A stretch of 64,000 nucleotides of DNA from Diplosphaera chodatii (lineage: Eukaryota; Chlorophyta; Trebouxiophyceae; Prasiolales; Stichococcaceae): assembly GCA_032358165.1 (NCBI GenBank), contig JAALGY010000038.1, forward strand, positions 620,001 to 684,000, given 5' to 3'. Made by a program: the position numbers and the translations under genes. Every line of letters begins with the position of its first letter. The first letter of the stretch is position 1. A model generated the notes under the pieces. The model worked only from the letters and a program-made list of their open reading frames with translations, was not told where the DNA came from and made no database searches. Below, one piece after another: positions 47,601 to 59,783 of this stretch.

Positions 47601-50600
47601 CCCAGGGCCGGCACCCGCAGCCCCGCCGCCTCGCCTGCAGCCGGGTGTCGAACCAATCAATTCAACGTGAGTCCGTGACGTCAGTGGCTGTTGCTTGAGC
47701 CTTGCTGCAAGCCGGCAGAGTGCTGCAAGCTCGCTGAGACTGACGGACCTCAAACAACACCTGCGCGGTGGCACAAGGGTTGGGAAGGGTGCTCACCCCG
47801 GCCGCCCAGGCTGCACTCGGTGCACAGCCACTCGCCGTCGGGGATGGACTTGGCGCCCTCGCCGATGCAGCGCATGTGGTACGCCGCGGGGCAGCCGTCG
47901 CAGCACAGCAGGTTGCCGCCCAGCCCGCACAGCACGCAGGTGTCCAGGTTGCCGTCGTCGGCGTCCTGATCCGACGCCTGCGAGGCGGGGAAGGCTGGTC
48001 GGTGCCAACAAGCAGGCACTGGTCCATGGCAGGCTTGCATGACGTCATGGCAATGAGACCAGGCACCGTGCTGCTGTCGGGTTTGACCCACACAGCTCCT
48101 CCTCCGCCTAGTCGCTGGCAGCTTGATCTCGACTCTCAACGAGGGGTTTAACAAAGGTGGAGGTGCGGGGCTCACGATGAGCTGCTGGCGCTCGGCGCGC
48201 TCCTCGGGCGAGCGCATGGGGTTGGCGCCGCCCTCCCCGCCGCGCCCCGCCACAAACTGGCCCGCCGCCTCCCGCCGGTCGACCTCCGCCCGCACCGACC
48301 GCACCTGTCATGTGTTCAAGCCAGTGTCGGGGATTGGGAACCACGATTGGGAACCACAGGGCACGTCCGTGCTGCGGCCATGGTGGCACTGTCCAAAACC
48401 GAGTACGATATGGCGGGATGGCCAAGTTTGCGCCCAGCACACACATCATGCACAGCCATGCGAGTGCTCACCTGCAGCATGTCGCTTGTGAGGCGCGCAG
48501 CGATGGCGGCCTTGACGGCCGGCGGCAGCTGGCAGTACTCGACCGTGGCTGTGCGCCGGCCATGCCGTGGGAAGTGTGTCTTCAGCAGCGCCCGCAGCAG
48601 CTGCTGCTGCTCTGCCGGGGCGTCTACCGCAGGCTGTGACTGCTCAAGGTACGCCTCCCCTGGCTGCGGGCCGCCTGCCCCAGACGACGGCGCTGTCTGT
48701 GGGGCTGCTGCCGCCTGAGCGGCTGGTGTGGCTGCGGCAGCTGCTGACGCGGCAGCTGTGAACTGGTGCGCTGCCAGGGGGTCGCCTGAGGAACGAGACA
48801 CGAAATTTGGCTTGCATCAAACGCCATATAGCGCAGCGCACCCACTGCAGCAACGCAACGTCTTCAGGAGTTGCCTCAGTTTGAACGGTCTGTCAACTGA
48901 TGTAGTCGGCAAGTGGCAGACAACAGGCGCTGCGCACCCATGTAGCGCAGCCACTCCCACACGTAGTCGGGCCACGTCACCGCGTCCAGCAGCTCCAGGT
49001 CCAGCTCCCGCTCCGCCCGCATCGACTGCAGCGACGGCGCGGCAGACAGTTGCTCCTCCGTCAGCAGCCACCACACAGTGCTGCCATGCCAGCAGCTGCT
49101 GGGCATGCTGCGGTGCAGCATGCTGCCCGACGCGGGTCACCAGGCCTGCAAACACGCGGTTGGAGCTTGCTCCTCGCGCCCTCAGCCCCCGTCCCCAGCC
49201 CACCCCCGCACCTTGCTCTCGTCCTGGGCCAGCAGGCGGACCAGGGCCAGGTGGACCTCGTCCCCCAGCGGCGTGGGCTGCGGCGCCGCCAGCGCCGCAC
49301 ACCAGTCCGCCAGCGGGAACGGGCTCAGTCGCAGCTGCCACGAGAAGGCGCGCAGGATGTGGTACGCCGCCACGGCGTCGCCTGCAGGCCGCAGTGTGGT
49401 CAGCTGCCGGCGAGGGGCACATGCTGCTTTTCTGGCACGGCACATGACCAGCCAACCAAGCAAGCAACCTGCCAGTGCTGCTGGTCGAGCTCAGCAACTG
49501 TGATGGATCGGCAGCACACCAGGACAAGGAGACCACAAGCTGTGGACCCACCAAAGGCGTCTGCGGGTATGCTGGTCGGCGCGTAGGCGCCTGCGCGTTC
49601 CAGCACAGCCTCGCTGGCTGGCAGCTCTGTTGGCGCCAGCTGCCGATTCTGCAGCTTTTCTGCGGGGGCCCCTGCGGCTGTACCATCCGCCGCCGGGCTG
49701 TCCACACCCTCAGCGTCCCCGCCATCATCGTCCACCACAGGCTCTGCGGTACACACAGGAATAACATGCAGTGAACAGGCTGTCAATGAGCTCTTGCAGT
49801 GTAGGCAGCATATACTGCGGTGCCCAAAAATCCCAAGCTGCCCTGCTAACAAGTGCAGCAACTGCCACACCCCATTGACGGCGGCCTCCTGACAAGAGAG
49901 GCCATCCCCTGTCGACTGGCACCTGACTCGGAGGGGGCGTACGGGTCGTCCTCCCGGGGCGGCTTGCGGGGCCCGCGGCGGCGGCCCCGCCGCTTGTCCG
50001 GCTTCCGCACCCGCCTGGGCCTCGCCACATACTCCTCCTCCTCCTCAGAGTCATCATCCTCATCCTCCTCATCTTCGCCGTCATCGACCTCCTCCTCTCC
50101 CTGCCACGACAGCAGTCACGACAGCAGTCAGAAGCGTCACGATGCGGCCTGCCTGCGGACACATCTGTGCAATGGCTGATCGGCTGCCGGCTGGCTTGCC
50201 CTCAGCTGTTGGACGGGCGGCATGCTTGGCCTGGCCTGCACCTGGACCGCCAGTTGGAGAACCACAGCAGCACCCCTCACCTGTGCATCAGCTTCCTGGC
50301 CGTCGGCAACCGCATCCTGGTCGTCCTGCGCTGGTGTCGCGGCATCCACCGTGGGGTCGCCAGCCCCGGCGTCAGACTCTGATGCAATGGCAGCATCCAG
50401 CTGGTCCTCAAACGCCGAGTCTTCGCCGTCCGAGGCTGCGCCTGCGCCGTCGCTGTCGCTCAGCTCCGGGGATGCCCCCGCGTCTGTGTCAGCATCGCTG
50501 TCGCTGGCGCTGCCGAGCGCCTCGCCGCGGCGGCGCTTGTTCCTGCTGCCGGGCGGCCGGCCGCGCCGCTTGCCACTCGCGCGTGGGCCTGAGGTCGCAA

Positions 50601-51005
50601 CAGGGGGACGCAACTGCAGTCATTGCAAGTCGTTTCAGGCTGCCTTGGGGTCTGCACACAGCCGCTTGCAGCTGCGGCGGCACAGACGTGATTGAGCAAG
50701 GGCTTCCTCGGGTGCTGTCGGTCTCAGGGGCCTTGGGCGTGTCACAGGCATGTGTGCGCGGTCCCGGTGGGTCCATGTGACGCACTGAGCATGCATGCAC
50801 CTGTCTTGGCTGGCCCACCCCGCCGGGGGCCTGCCCGAGGCTTGTTGGACCGAGCGACACCGTTCGCAGCAGCATTTTGCGATCGGCCCGCCGCTCTGCG
50901 ACCGGCGCGCCCGCCCTCCAACGCCTGAGCCTCCTGCTTCAGCCCGTTCTCGATGCTGGCCGCCGCTGCCGCCGCCGCTCGCCGCCTGGGGCGGGCCTCG
51001 TCCAT
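35670..51005 (-). CDS. giant chromatin reader: AT-hook, DDT, WHIM-like, three PHD, three bromodomains
   Basis: About 2,745 residues from about 41 exons, start ATG at 51005, stop TGA at 35672-35670. Domains with residue estimates: AT-hook KRRGRPPGSRNKRRR (75-90), acidic/basic linker, DDT (295-351; AAYHILRAFSWQLRLSPFPL, LGDEVHLALVRLL), WSD/WHIM-like LDAVTWPDYVWEWLRYMG (390-415), PHD1 (575-620; CVLCGLGGNLLCCDGCPAAY), Cys pairs CGKCQPCL (about 787), WHIM-like RIPGLKYSARDLVV (about 1155), a Pro/Ala-rich tract of nearly 400 residues from one exon (43866-42714), coiled coil, PHD2 (1823-1875) and PHD3 (1930-1975), bromodomains at about 2040-2150, 2213-2300 and 2430-2545 (each with RPMDLGT and FN or YN), and C-terminal AT-hook KRGRGR. 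Plant PTM has the first half; animal BPTF joins DDT, PHD and a bromodomain. Probably nuclear, reading histone marks. The border at 49212-49122 is unresolved, and 42030 has a GC donor. Confidence 0.9.
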
Positions 51006-51802
51006 CCAGCAATCCCAGACTCAAGGTTGCTGCTTTCAGAGTGCAGCGGCCAGAGCGGGTCTGTGCCGGCTACATGGCCTGCTGCGACCCTTCCTGCTCC
51101 CACTGCATTCGCTTGCAGGCCCGCAAGCGTCTGAGTACGCCGGCAGGCAGCAGTGTCACAGCGAGGCAGAACCCGACGCCTCGCCACCCTTGCGCAACAT
51201 GCAATTGGCGGCACTGTTGTGAGAGCTGAACACTGCGTTCAATCGACACACCGCTGCACTGTACTGGCGAACAGGCGTATGCATGTGCGAGACGGTGGAC
51301 GGGTGCATTCGAGTAGTGGCACGATCATGTCATCATTCCAGACGACGGGGCGGTCAGGACAAGCGTATACAGGTGCTGCAAACGCTAAACGCTGGTTCAA
51401 GGGCTGGTCTACGGCGCAGAGCTGCTGCGTGAGCAGACAACAGAAGTTCGCAGGTGGATTTGGTAAAGGTACACAGTTTCAAACTACTTGGGTGGCGAAA
51501 GTGGCGGACAAACCGGCAGTGCGGTTTCTTGGAAACAGCCGGCTTGCGGGGAGATTGCCTCAAATATTTGCTCACACATCGAATCGAGATCCTGCGGGAT
51601 CCAGGAGCCCCCTTCACAGCTGCTGCAAGTGCCGTGGCACACAAATCCCACTGTCCACACCAAAATCCCCCGTTCACACCACTCCTATTGGCCACATGTC
51701 TGGAGGAGGGTAGCAGCTACAACAGGCGCATGCAAGCTCCACTGAAACACCACACACACATGAACACGCTGGACAAGCAAACACACCCAGCTGCTGAAGT
51801 TG
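51006..51802. other. intergenic, promoter region of the chromatin-reader gene
   Basis: Between two minus-strand genes: promoter of the chromatin-reader gene and 3' region of the TraB gene. Open frames on both strands lack splice support or recognisable domains. I see no core promoter motif. Confidence 0.45.
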
Positions 51803-54510
51803 TCACTGCAACGTGTCTGACGGTGTGCCTCCCCAAGGATCCGCGCCATTGCCGCTGAAAGCTGGAGGCACCTGCTGCCCTGCCCGTACCACATTCTCTG
51901 CGAACAGCACACGCGCCCGGTGTAGGCGGTATTGGCCGGTGCCACCCGACCATATAACAAGCCACCCCACCTGTCACGTTGAGATCACTTCGCAGCATCT
52001 GCACACATATGCAAGCGCAACCGAACTGACCTAGCAGTGTGCCCCAGCGGTTGACGGTGTACACCATGGCGGCGGCCTGCATGCAGGCGCACCAAGTCTG
52101 CATTGCAGCGCCAACAAGCACGCGGCAGACGCCACAGGTGGTACACAATGCCAGTGGAACTCACATATGGCAGGGTCGTGAATGCGACCAGGCCGCCGGC
52201 GAGAATTGCGAAGCGCGGCCGCTTGTAGGCAAGATACCCAAAACCAGCGCCTGCAGGCCATGGCTTTGAAGGGTTCAGGTTGCCGAAGCTCTAGTTTCGA
52301 CGTTGTAACGGCGCAAAGTGAACGGGCCATCAGAGACCAAGCTACCTATCAGGCCGGTGGTGATCATGGTGCCGGTCGTGTTTGGGTTTGACGGCGCCGT
52401 GGACAGCTCGTCCACCAGCTGTGCTGCCTCCCGGCTGCCCGCCCAGCTCCAGTGCTTGGCAATGCCCTGTTCGAGGTCATCCAGCTCCGTTCAGACCGTG
52501 CAAAACACACATGAGAAAGTGGCACTATGCTGTGCATCATTAGAAGCCGTCCGTTGCACGGCTGCCACATGCACTGGGATTTGTCACCTGAACATGGCCA
52601 GCGCCCACAACACCAACGACGTCGCGGCCAGCAGCTTTGTCACCTGCCTCCCACAACCGGCGAGCCAGGATCAGGTCCCGCTCCCGCAGCAGCACCTGCC
52701 ACGAAGCGGAGAGAGGCATGACCTGAGCACTGTGGGCGCCTGACCAGTGTTGCAACGCTGCTGATGCGATACCTTGCACATGTGCAAAGGGGATATCGGG
52801 CACAAGGCGGCGCAAGCAGCCCCCGGTGTTTGCACAGAAACCCCACCGATGTGACAGCAGCACCGAAGCCTGACAGGCCTGTGGAACTCCCAACTTCCTT
52901 CAGCGCCTCGACTTCCATTGCATCGAGCATGCTGTCATCATCCTGTGATGTGGGGGAGCACAACTATCGGGTGGGTATGTCTGATGTGCCGGCCAGCACA
53001 TGCTCAGCAGGGCAGGGCAGCCACCCGTCATCAGCAGGTGCAGCAATCGCTAGCTTGCGGACACACGACTGTGACAGCTCACACCTTGGCAGCCTTTTCA
53101 CGGTACGTCTCGATGGCCTTCTCTCCGCAGTCGCGCACCACCGCAACATCCCGTGGGTCCACCTGCCCCCTCTTCGAGCTGCCTGTTGTCAGTGGCAGCG
53201 TTGTCAGGCATCTGCGCTCGGATGCGCCACAGCAGCACCTTCAAGCAGCACCTTCAAGGCCGTCTCCGGTCATGGTGGTTGACGTGTCGTTGCTGACCTT
53301 GTGCCAGGATGCGCTGGAATGACTGCAGCACACGGTCTGGATCATTGCATCCTGCTGCCTCCAGCATCTCCTTCCACCTGGGACCGACGGACTCATGAAC
53401 CTGACACTCAAGGACAGATGGCGTATGTGCAGCAACGTGTGTGGGAGCACTGGCATGCGTCCCGCAGATATGCATACCTTTCGGTCATGCGGTTGAGCAC
53501 TTCGTCCGGCTTGACCCGCTCGAAAGGTGGCTTCGCCCCTGCCACAGGCCGCGGGTGCCCAGGATCCGCTGCGGCAATGACACACGCAATTCACGCAAGT
53601 GAACAGGCCTCAGACATCTGCAGCTGGGTTCCCAGTTCTGACATTTGCTGCACATAGAGAGCAGCTCACCGGCAATGGGCAGCGACTCTGGGCGCTGCTG
53701 TACCAGCAGCGCCGCCCGCGACAGCCGCATGAGCGTGGTGTCCTGGTCCCTGTCAGCCAGCACGATCTCCGCGCCGACCTGCGCCACGCCACGGTGAGTC
53801 GCATCATCGTGGAGGAGCGCTGCCGCCGGCCGCTGTGCACAGCACGTGCCCCGTGCAGCGAGCCTGCTCGCCACCCAGCTGGCAGGCGGTCGCACCCGCT
53901 CGGCGGCGGTGATGGCCGCACGGAACTCCTGGCCGGGCGGCACCCCCAGCAGCGCGCCGGCGACCGAGTACGCCACGCTCAGGCCGTACTCCAGCAGCTC
54001 GCCCCGAAACACCAGCTGCAGCGGCTGCAGTGCCACACAGGCCCCCAGGATGGCGGCGTGCTGAGGCAGCACCTTCTGGTGGCCAGGGTCTACCGCATGT
54101 TTGAGTAAAGTGTCTGCAATGTGTCCACCTGGAGGACGCCACCATGGGCCACCCGCTGCACCCCAAAGGGGTCATTGCTGGCCATGTCCTGCGTCAGCTT
54201 CTTGTACCGCTTCTCGTCCAGCTCCAGCACCACGATGGCCGGCTGCACCGCCAGGACGCACTTCTCCGCATCCTCTGCCGCTGCAGCGCCATGAGCAAGT
54301 GCATGTCGATGTGTGCCAAGCCACTGGGCGCTACACCATGCATGCTGGATGACCACGTCGCAAGCTTGTCGAGGAGGATCGATTGCCCTTCGTATGCTGC
54401 GCAGCGGCTGCCCGACCTTTTGCCGATACGTGTGCGACGCCCACCAGGTACACTTTGCTGCCGCTTGGATGAGTCAGCGCAGCCGAGGCGCCCGGTGGAA
54501 GCGATGCCAT
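51803..54510 (-). CDS. TraB-domain protein with C-terminal membrane segment
   Basis: Member of the TraB/PrgY family, which in eukaryotes includes mitochondrial outer-membrane and ER-contact proteins. Its biochemical activity is not settled. Exons: 54510-54417, 54280-54129, 54075-53896, 53778-53670, 53568-53478, 53377-53298, 53122-53085, 52942-52847, 52695-52588, 52466-52346, 52250-52165, 52097-52031, 51897-51803, about 438 residues. An in-frame TGA lies just upstream of the ATG. Motifs: SGSKVYLVGVAHVS (family GTxHVS), QPAIVVLELDEKRY (the conserved Glu-Leu-Asp and Arg-Tyr), LGVPPGQEFRAAI, VGAEIVLADRDQDTTLMRL and VVGVVGAGHV. Near the C-terminus, FAILAGGLVAFTTLPY is a membrane helix. The acceptor at 53122 was chosen by phase. 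The more obvious acceptor nearby breaks the frame. Confidence 0.9.
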
Positions 54511-55319
54511 GCCTGCTGCTGATCTAGGTCATTGTGCACAGTGTGAATACGGTTGTCATCAAAATCGTTTCCCCAGCTTGTATGCAGTCATGGCCTGCTG
54601 ATGCATCGTTCTGGACATGCACATGCATGTGCAGTGGCGCGTGAAGCTGGTCAATGTGCCACCCAGATCCGAAACGGTGGCGTTCGACAACCCACCGAAT
54701 GGTCTCAATGCGCCATAATGTACGCGTCTCATACTCAGATGTCGCCATCATGCTGCTTCACACTAGCATCGGCCTAGTAGGACATGCGACAGCTCATGCT
54801 GAGGTCATGACGTGCGATCTTGCAGCAGCAGTGGCATCCTGCAATTTGCAATTTTCGCTTGATCCTCGTCCGTGTGAGCATTGCATTGACTGCGCTGCAC
54901 TGGGCATCCTGCAGACGCCTCTTTGCAGCACCTCTATTCAGTTTTGCTTGGAGCATCCAACTGCTGACATCACGCTGGTCGTGTGCAACCGTGCGGATCA
55001 GCTCCATTGCCGCTGTTTGGCTGCTGACGGTGACCGTAGGACCTTGCTGGGTCCATTTGGAGCCTACTATCTGGTGTGCGAGGCTGCGATCAGCATGAGC
55101 AGGGCAGCGCAGGCGGTCTGCTGCCGCCGATTGATGGTTTGAAGGCCACAGGAGGCAGCGGCAATGCGGAAACATGCGGTTCCAGGCGGTTGCGTGGTGA
55201 AGACGCTGCTGCCGTGATCTGGGCATGGACTGGAACCATGTCACCGCCGCGGAGGTGCTATCAGCGCTGCGAGAGGTGCGGTGTGTCGAACGTCTGCACT
55301 CGCACACAGATGAGCTCAG
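54511..55319. other. intergenic, divergent promoters of TraB and PRA1 genes
   Basis: Head-to-head spacing of about 800 bases. Open frames on both strands (for example a 177-codon minus frame, 55307-54774) look like chance in this GC-rich DNA. No motif stands out. Confidence 0.45.
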
Positions 55320-56713
55320 ATGAGCGAACTGTCAGCGACGCTGCCAAGCAGCACGGGTGTCAACGTCAAGGCCTGGACCTGCTGTCAGGTCGAATGGAAG
55401 TCGCCACCGCGGCCGCTCTGGGAGGTGCTGCAGCCATCCCGCTTCACGGTTCCGAGGTCGCGCAAGAAGTGGGCAGCGCGCGCGAAGAACTCGGCGTACT
55501 ATTACCGTGTCAACTATGCGCTGGTGCTGCTGGTGGGGTTGCCGTCGGCGGGCCAGATGCTGTCACTTGCAGCCGCAGCAGCCAAGCACCAGCAGCCAGG
55601 GGTGTGCAGGGTCTGGAGGTGCCTGTGTCACACCTGGTAACCAGCGATGCACATGCCGCAGGTGTGCATGCTGGCCCCGCTGCTGCGGCAGCCGACGGGT
55701 CTGCTGGCGGTCGCAGCATGCGCTGTCGCGTTGCTCTGCCTCAATGACACCTTTGCAACCTCGCTCAGGTGCTTGGCTGCTGCACAGCAGTGCTCTGCCG
55801 GGTGTGCTCTGCCGTCAGTAGAGGAACTGATCGCGGCATGTAGACATCCTACTGTACTCTGCCTGCACCTGCAGCGAACTGCTCATCCGCAGCCTGCGAA
55901 GGGTCAACGTGCGACTAGCGCAGAAGATCAGAGCATCAGCGGGCAGCCATGGCGGCCCCGGGTGGGTGCAACCATCCGTCAAACCACATCAATGCCCAGT
56001 CCTATAGCATTTCTTATGGTTCGCTCATGTGATCCAAGAGCAAGTCAGGAGCAGTGCGAGTCAGCAGGCGCCTGATTAGAGCAGCATGCATTGCGCTTGG
56101 CAGAGCGTCTTGCACGCTTGCATGTGCAGCAGGGTCCGGGCAAAACTGGCATGTGCAGGAGAGCGCGTCTGCTGTGCAGGCATGCGGACCAGTTGCCCGG
56201 CAGCCGCAGAGCGGGCGTCAGGGTGTGCGGGGCGCCGCGCGCCTGGGTGGCGGCAGCCCTGGGGGCGGCGGGGGCCCTGCTGCTGCAGCGCAGCCACGCG
56301 TGGCTGCGCGTCGCCTGTTCCCTGCTGCTGGGTGCGCACAGCCGCCCGGTCCAATGTCCAGTGGCTGTCAGCGCAAGGCCGCTATAGTAGTAGCGCCTAT
56401 GTGCATTGCAGCAGGCCGCATAGATGTGCCTAGTGTTGGCGTGTCCGTGCAGGGGTGTGTCTGGTGGCGCTGCACGCAACCTTCCGAAGCCCCAACCTGA
56501 AGGCGCGGCTGGGCAGCGCGCGCGAGGAGTTCAGGTGCTGCCGGGTTGCTGGCATGCGTCCTCACCGCCAGAACTGCTGACTGGACCACATCATGCCGAT
56601 GCCCATGGTGTCGTAGGTAGCTGACCTGGCCATGTCATTAGTCGTGTGACGTACACAGGGCTTTGTGGCGTGGGTATCAGGAGGCAGATGCCATCATTGA
56701 CTACACGTTATGA
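55320..56713 (+). CDS. PRA1: PRA1 family protein (prenylated Rab acceptor)
   Basis: Small membrane protein of ER, Golgi and endosomes that binds prenylated Rab GTPases in vesicle traffic. Exons: 55320-55532, 55662-55768, 55893-55961, 56180-56331, 56453-56534, 56659-56713, giving 225 residues with matching phases. Family marks are RPLWEVLQPSRFTVP near the start, NSAYYYRVNYALVLL before the first membrane hairpin, VAVLLCLND-like hydrophobic stretches (LLAVAACAVALLCLND), a second hairpin (WVAAALGAAGALLLQR, VACSLLLG) and ALHATFRSPNLKARL near the end. Length is typical for plant PRA1 (about 180-230). The acceptor of exon 3 may instead be at 55902, which would drop three residues. The Cys-pair region before the domain is variable in the family. 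Confidence 0.88.
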
Positions 56714-56952
56714 TGCGGGAGAGCAGCAGTGGGTCAGAAGCCATGGGATGATAGAACGATAGGTACCCAGGGTAGTGTCGAAGCCAATCTTCGATGGTTT
56801 GGGCTTTGACCAGCATTGGGTTGCAGCACCATCGACACAAGCTCTTCAAATCTGAGTTGGTACAATCAAATTGCCAGGGGGCTTCAAACGCCTTGGTTGA
56901 GCGCTGAAGATCAACCCCCTGGTTCAGAACCTCACACCATGAGGAGCCGCTC

Positions 56953-59020
56953 TCAGATATTGCCCTTCAGCCCTAAAAACTGCTTCGCGGAGTCATAAAG
57001 CGTGAAGCCAATAGCCGTCGATGGCACCACCTGAGAAATCCACAGCACACTCGTGTCATGTCGTGCACGGTACACCTGATGTCGTCATCGATGTCAGCTT
57101 ATCATTGATGCCATCAGCGGCCACACACAGCGCTCAGACAAGGGTCGCAGCAGCTGATGACACCGGGATGCACGCGGCACCTTCATGTAGTTGATGCTGA
57201 GGCCGCTGAACAGGCCGCGCCAGCCCTGCGACCGGGCGATGTCCCGCAGCGCCGTCCAGGTGTTGCCCAGCGCGGGCGCGCCCGCCGCCGCCAGCGCTTG
57301 CACCTGCATCCGCCGCCGCACCAGGTCCAGCGGGTACGTCACCGTCTGCACGCAGCATGCACATGGTGGTGAGCCAGCTGCGGCAGCTCACAAAGCGCTC
57401 GGCTGGATGTGGACGCACGGCGAGCTGCACTGGCGTCTCATCGCCCCCACAACCTTGCCATGCGCGTGCCAGAAAGTTCAAAGCTGCATGACTGTGACCC
57501 TTCGACCAGAGCCAGGAGGTCCTGGTGGCAGGACGCTTCGTCATGGTCAGCATTGCTGGGCGGTGGTGTGTTTTGTACATGGTAGGCGCAGGTGCTTTGT
57601 ATTACACCAAGGTAAGTGTGGACGCTCTCACCTGCCCAATGAGGCCTGAAATGGCGCCGAACGTCAGCATGAGCGGCACCGGCAGCCGATGGTCGTCATC
57701 ATGCCCTGTGGCGACCCTGTACTGCTGCTTCAGCGACTGGTACACATAGAACTTCAGCCCGGCATACGGCAGGATGCCGACCACGGTGGGGCCGATGCCG
57801 CGGTACAGTCCCATGACGCCCTCTGTCCTTAGTGTTTCCCGCAGCACCCCCCGAATGTTCAGTCTGTGGGGTGTCTGGCCGCGAGTCACGCTGCTGCTGC
57901 TGCTGCTGCTGCTGCTGTTCTGGCTTCCCGGAGTGCCGCCGCCAGCGGCGGCGCTACTGCTGCTGCCGTCGCCGCTGCTGTGTGTCGCTGCTGCGCCTGC
58001 CTGATGTGGTGCACTGGCTGCCGTTGCTGCGCCATCGCCAGCCGACACCTTCCTCGGTGCTGCCGGACTGCTGTCCATGCCGTAAGCCAGCCGTGTCCGC
58101 ACCTGGGTGGCAGCCCACACATATTGTTTCCACACAAGCACCTCCGGATGACGTCTCTGTTGAGCACGTCTGTGCGTCACTGCCTTGCAGCGTCAGATGA
58201 ATACCAGCCTGTGGGCATACCAGATCCAGTGGGTAGGTCAGCAGCACTGCTGTGGCGCCGGCGGCAGAGCCTGCCACCAGGTCCAGCACTGGCGATACAT
58301 GCCGATGCTGGCCTGCAGCACCAGCAGCGGGTCAAGAAGTCATCCAGACGCATCAAACCAGGTAACGGTGCAAGGGCCACCATGAGAGACACTGCTTCGT
58401 CTTCAAAGCAACACCTGAAGAGCTGGAGTGCGGCGCCGCTGGCTGCCCACTTGCACGTTCTGCTTGCTGGCCCCTTTCAAACCCCTCCACGGCGTCAAGC
58501 AGCAGTGCCCTGAAGCGCTCGTATGCAGTGAAATGCACGGCAGCATACGGCACAATCCGCAGCACGCTCGCGCCATTACCCCTGCACAAGAACAAAGTCT
58601 CATGTAGATGTTAATTGATAGATCCATGCATCAATGGCAAGCCGCCAGCGGAGTCGCTCCTGCAACGGGCAGGCAGCAAACCGCAGAATACTGGCAGCCT
58701 GCACCCATAGTATTTTCGTCGGCCGCCGTGACAGCACCTGAAGAAGCCGCGGGCGCCCTCCGATTGGTATATGGCCCGCAGGGTGTCACCCACGCCCCTG
58801 CCGCTCATGCGCCCGGTCTGCAGTTGACAAGGTGGTGTCTGCGCATGTGCAGATTGCCCCAGGCATGACTCCGTGTTCAGCAACGACATTGGACGCACGC
58901 GATTGACACTGGCTTGCATACCTGAAACAGGATCTTGCACCGCTCCAGGGGTGCTACGCTGGTCTTGGCCAGCCCGCCTGCCACCCCGCCAGCCAGCAGC
59001 TCCTGCACAGGTGCAGCCAT
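56953..59020 (-). CDS. mitochondrial carrier, CoA-carrier type (SLC25A42/CoAc-like)
   Basis: Inner-membrane transporter, probably for coenzyme A or a related adenine nucleotide. Exons: 59020-58922, 58817-58738, 58581-58457, 58288-58221, 58102-57632, 57345-57181, 57030-56953, 361 residues with agreeing phases. The three carrier repeats are visible: ELLAGGVAGGLAKTSVAPLE, then VLDLVAGSAAGATA-like and LTYPLDLVRTRLAY, then TVTYPLDLVRRRMQVQ. The sequence PLDLVRTRLAY and the spacing follow plant CoAc proteins and animal SLC25A42. A low-complexity insert of about 70 residues (Ala, Gly, and a run of nine Ser from AGC codons) follows VRTRLAY in exon 5. The last exon encodes VVPSTAIGFTLYDSAKQFLG. The substrate is inferred from the family. 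Confidence 0.88.
57891..57917 (-). repeat. nine AGC codons (poly-Ser) in the carrier gene
   Basis: Nine CTG units on the plus strand, read as nine consecutive AGC serine codons in exon 5 of the mitochondrial carrier. A trinucleotide microsatellite inside a coding exon, within a loop insert that other carriers lack. Confidence 0.85.
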
Positions 59021-59783
59021 CGCTGTTGCTGACACAAGTGGTCGTGGAGTTTCCGATTGCCTCTCTGCTCCACTCAGGACGGACGTACAGCAGGATTGCT
59101 GCAAGCAGTCTATGCTGCCAGCGAGCGATGGTTTGACTGACTTTTGCGAACAGCGGCAGGTGCTGAAGGTGCTGCTGCGTCGTGTACAGCTCGGGGATGT
59201 GTGCCGGATGCTCCGCATCGGGGTGATGCGCCACCATCGCTGGCCTGTGGCTGTTGTCTCGACCATGCGCTGTCACCTACAGCCCCAATGATCATGCCGC
59301 CGCCATCGCGTGTCCGTCATGCATGCGTCCCCAATGATGCGGTGCAGCCCGCAATCGTTCGCTAAAGGCTGCAACGCTTCCTGTGATTGCGAGTTCACGT
59401 AGGTGGATGAGACGCTGATGATCAATACCCTCGGCTGCAAAGGCAACTGCAACCCTACTTGGCTCGATCAGCTACTTGACAGGTCGCACAATGGCTTCTG
59501 ATTGGAGGTGATGCAGCTTGCCTAGCAACGTTCTATCTGTACTGTTTGAAGCGTAGACCACAACATTGGAAGCAAGTAATGGTGTGGCACCTGTACTTTG
59601 CTGCATCCGATCCCTGCGACGACCACATGACATGACACCAGTCAGAGGCTCACAGCTGCATTTCTGCGTGTATATTGCCGTGTTACAAGAATCAGGGCGT
59701 ATGCACGTTTGGATCTGTAATAACATCATAGATTGCACGAGACAGACAAATTGCACCATAGAAGTGCAGGCCATCAGGTTCAA
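59021..59783. other. intergenic, divergent promoters
   Basis: Between the carrier gene (-) and the nucleoside hydrolase gene (+). The carrier frame stays open upstream of the chosen ATG for a while, so a longer N-terminus is possible. Nothing else recognised. Confidence 0.45.

Noticed and set aside
54774..55307. 177-codon minus-strand frame between TraB and PRA1
   Set aside because: No domain, odd composition, no splice partner; likely chance in GC-rich DNA.
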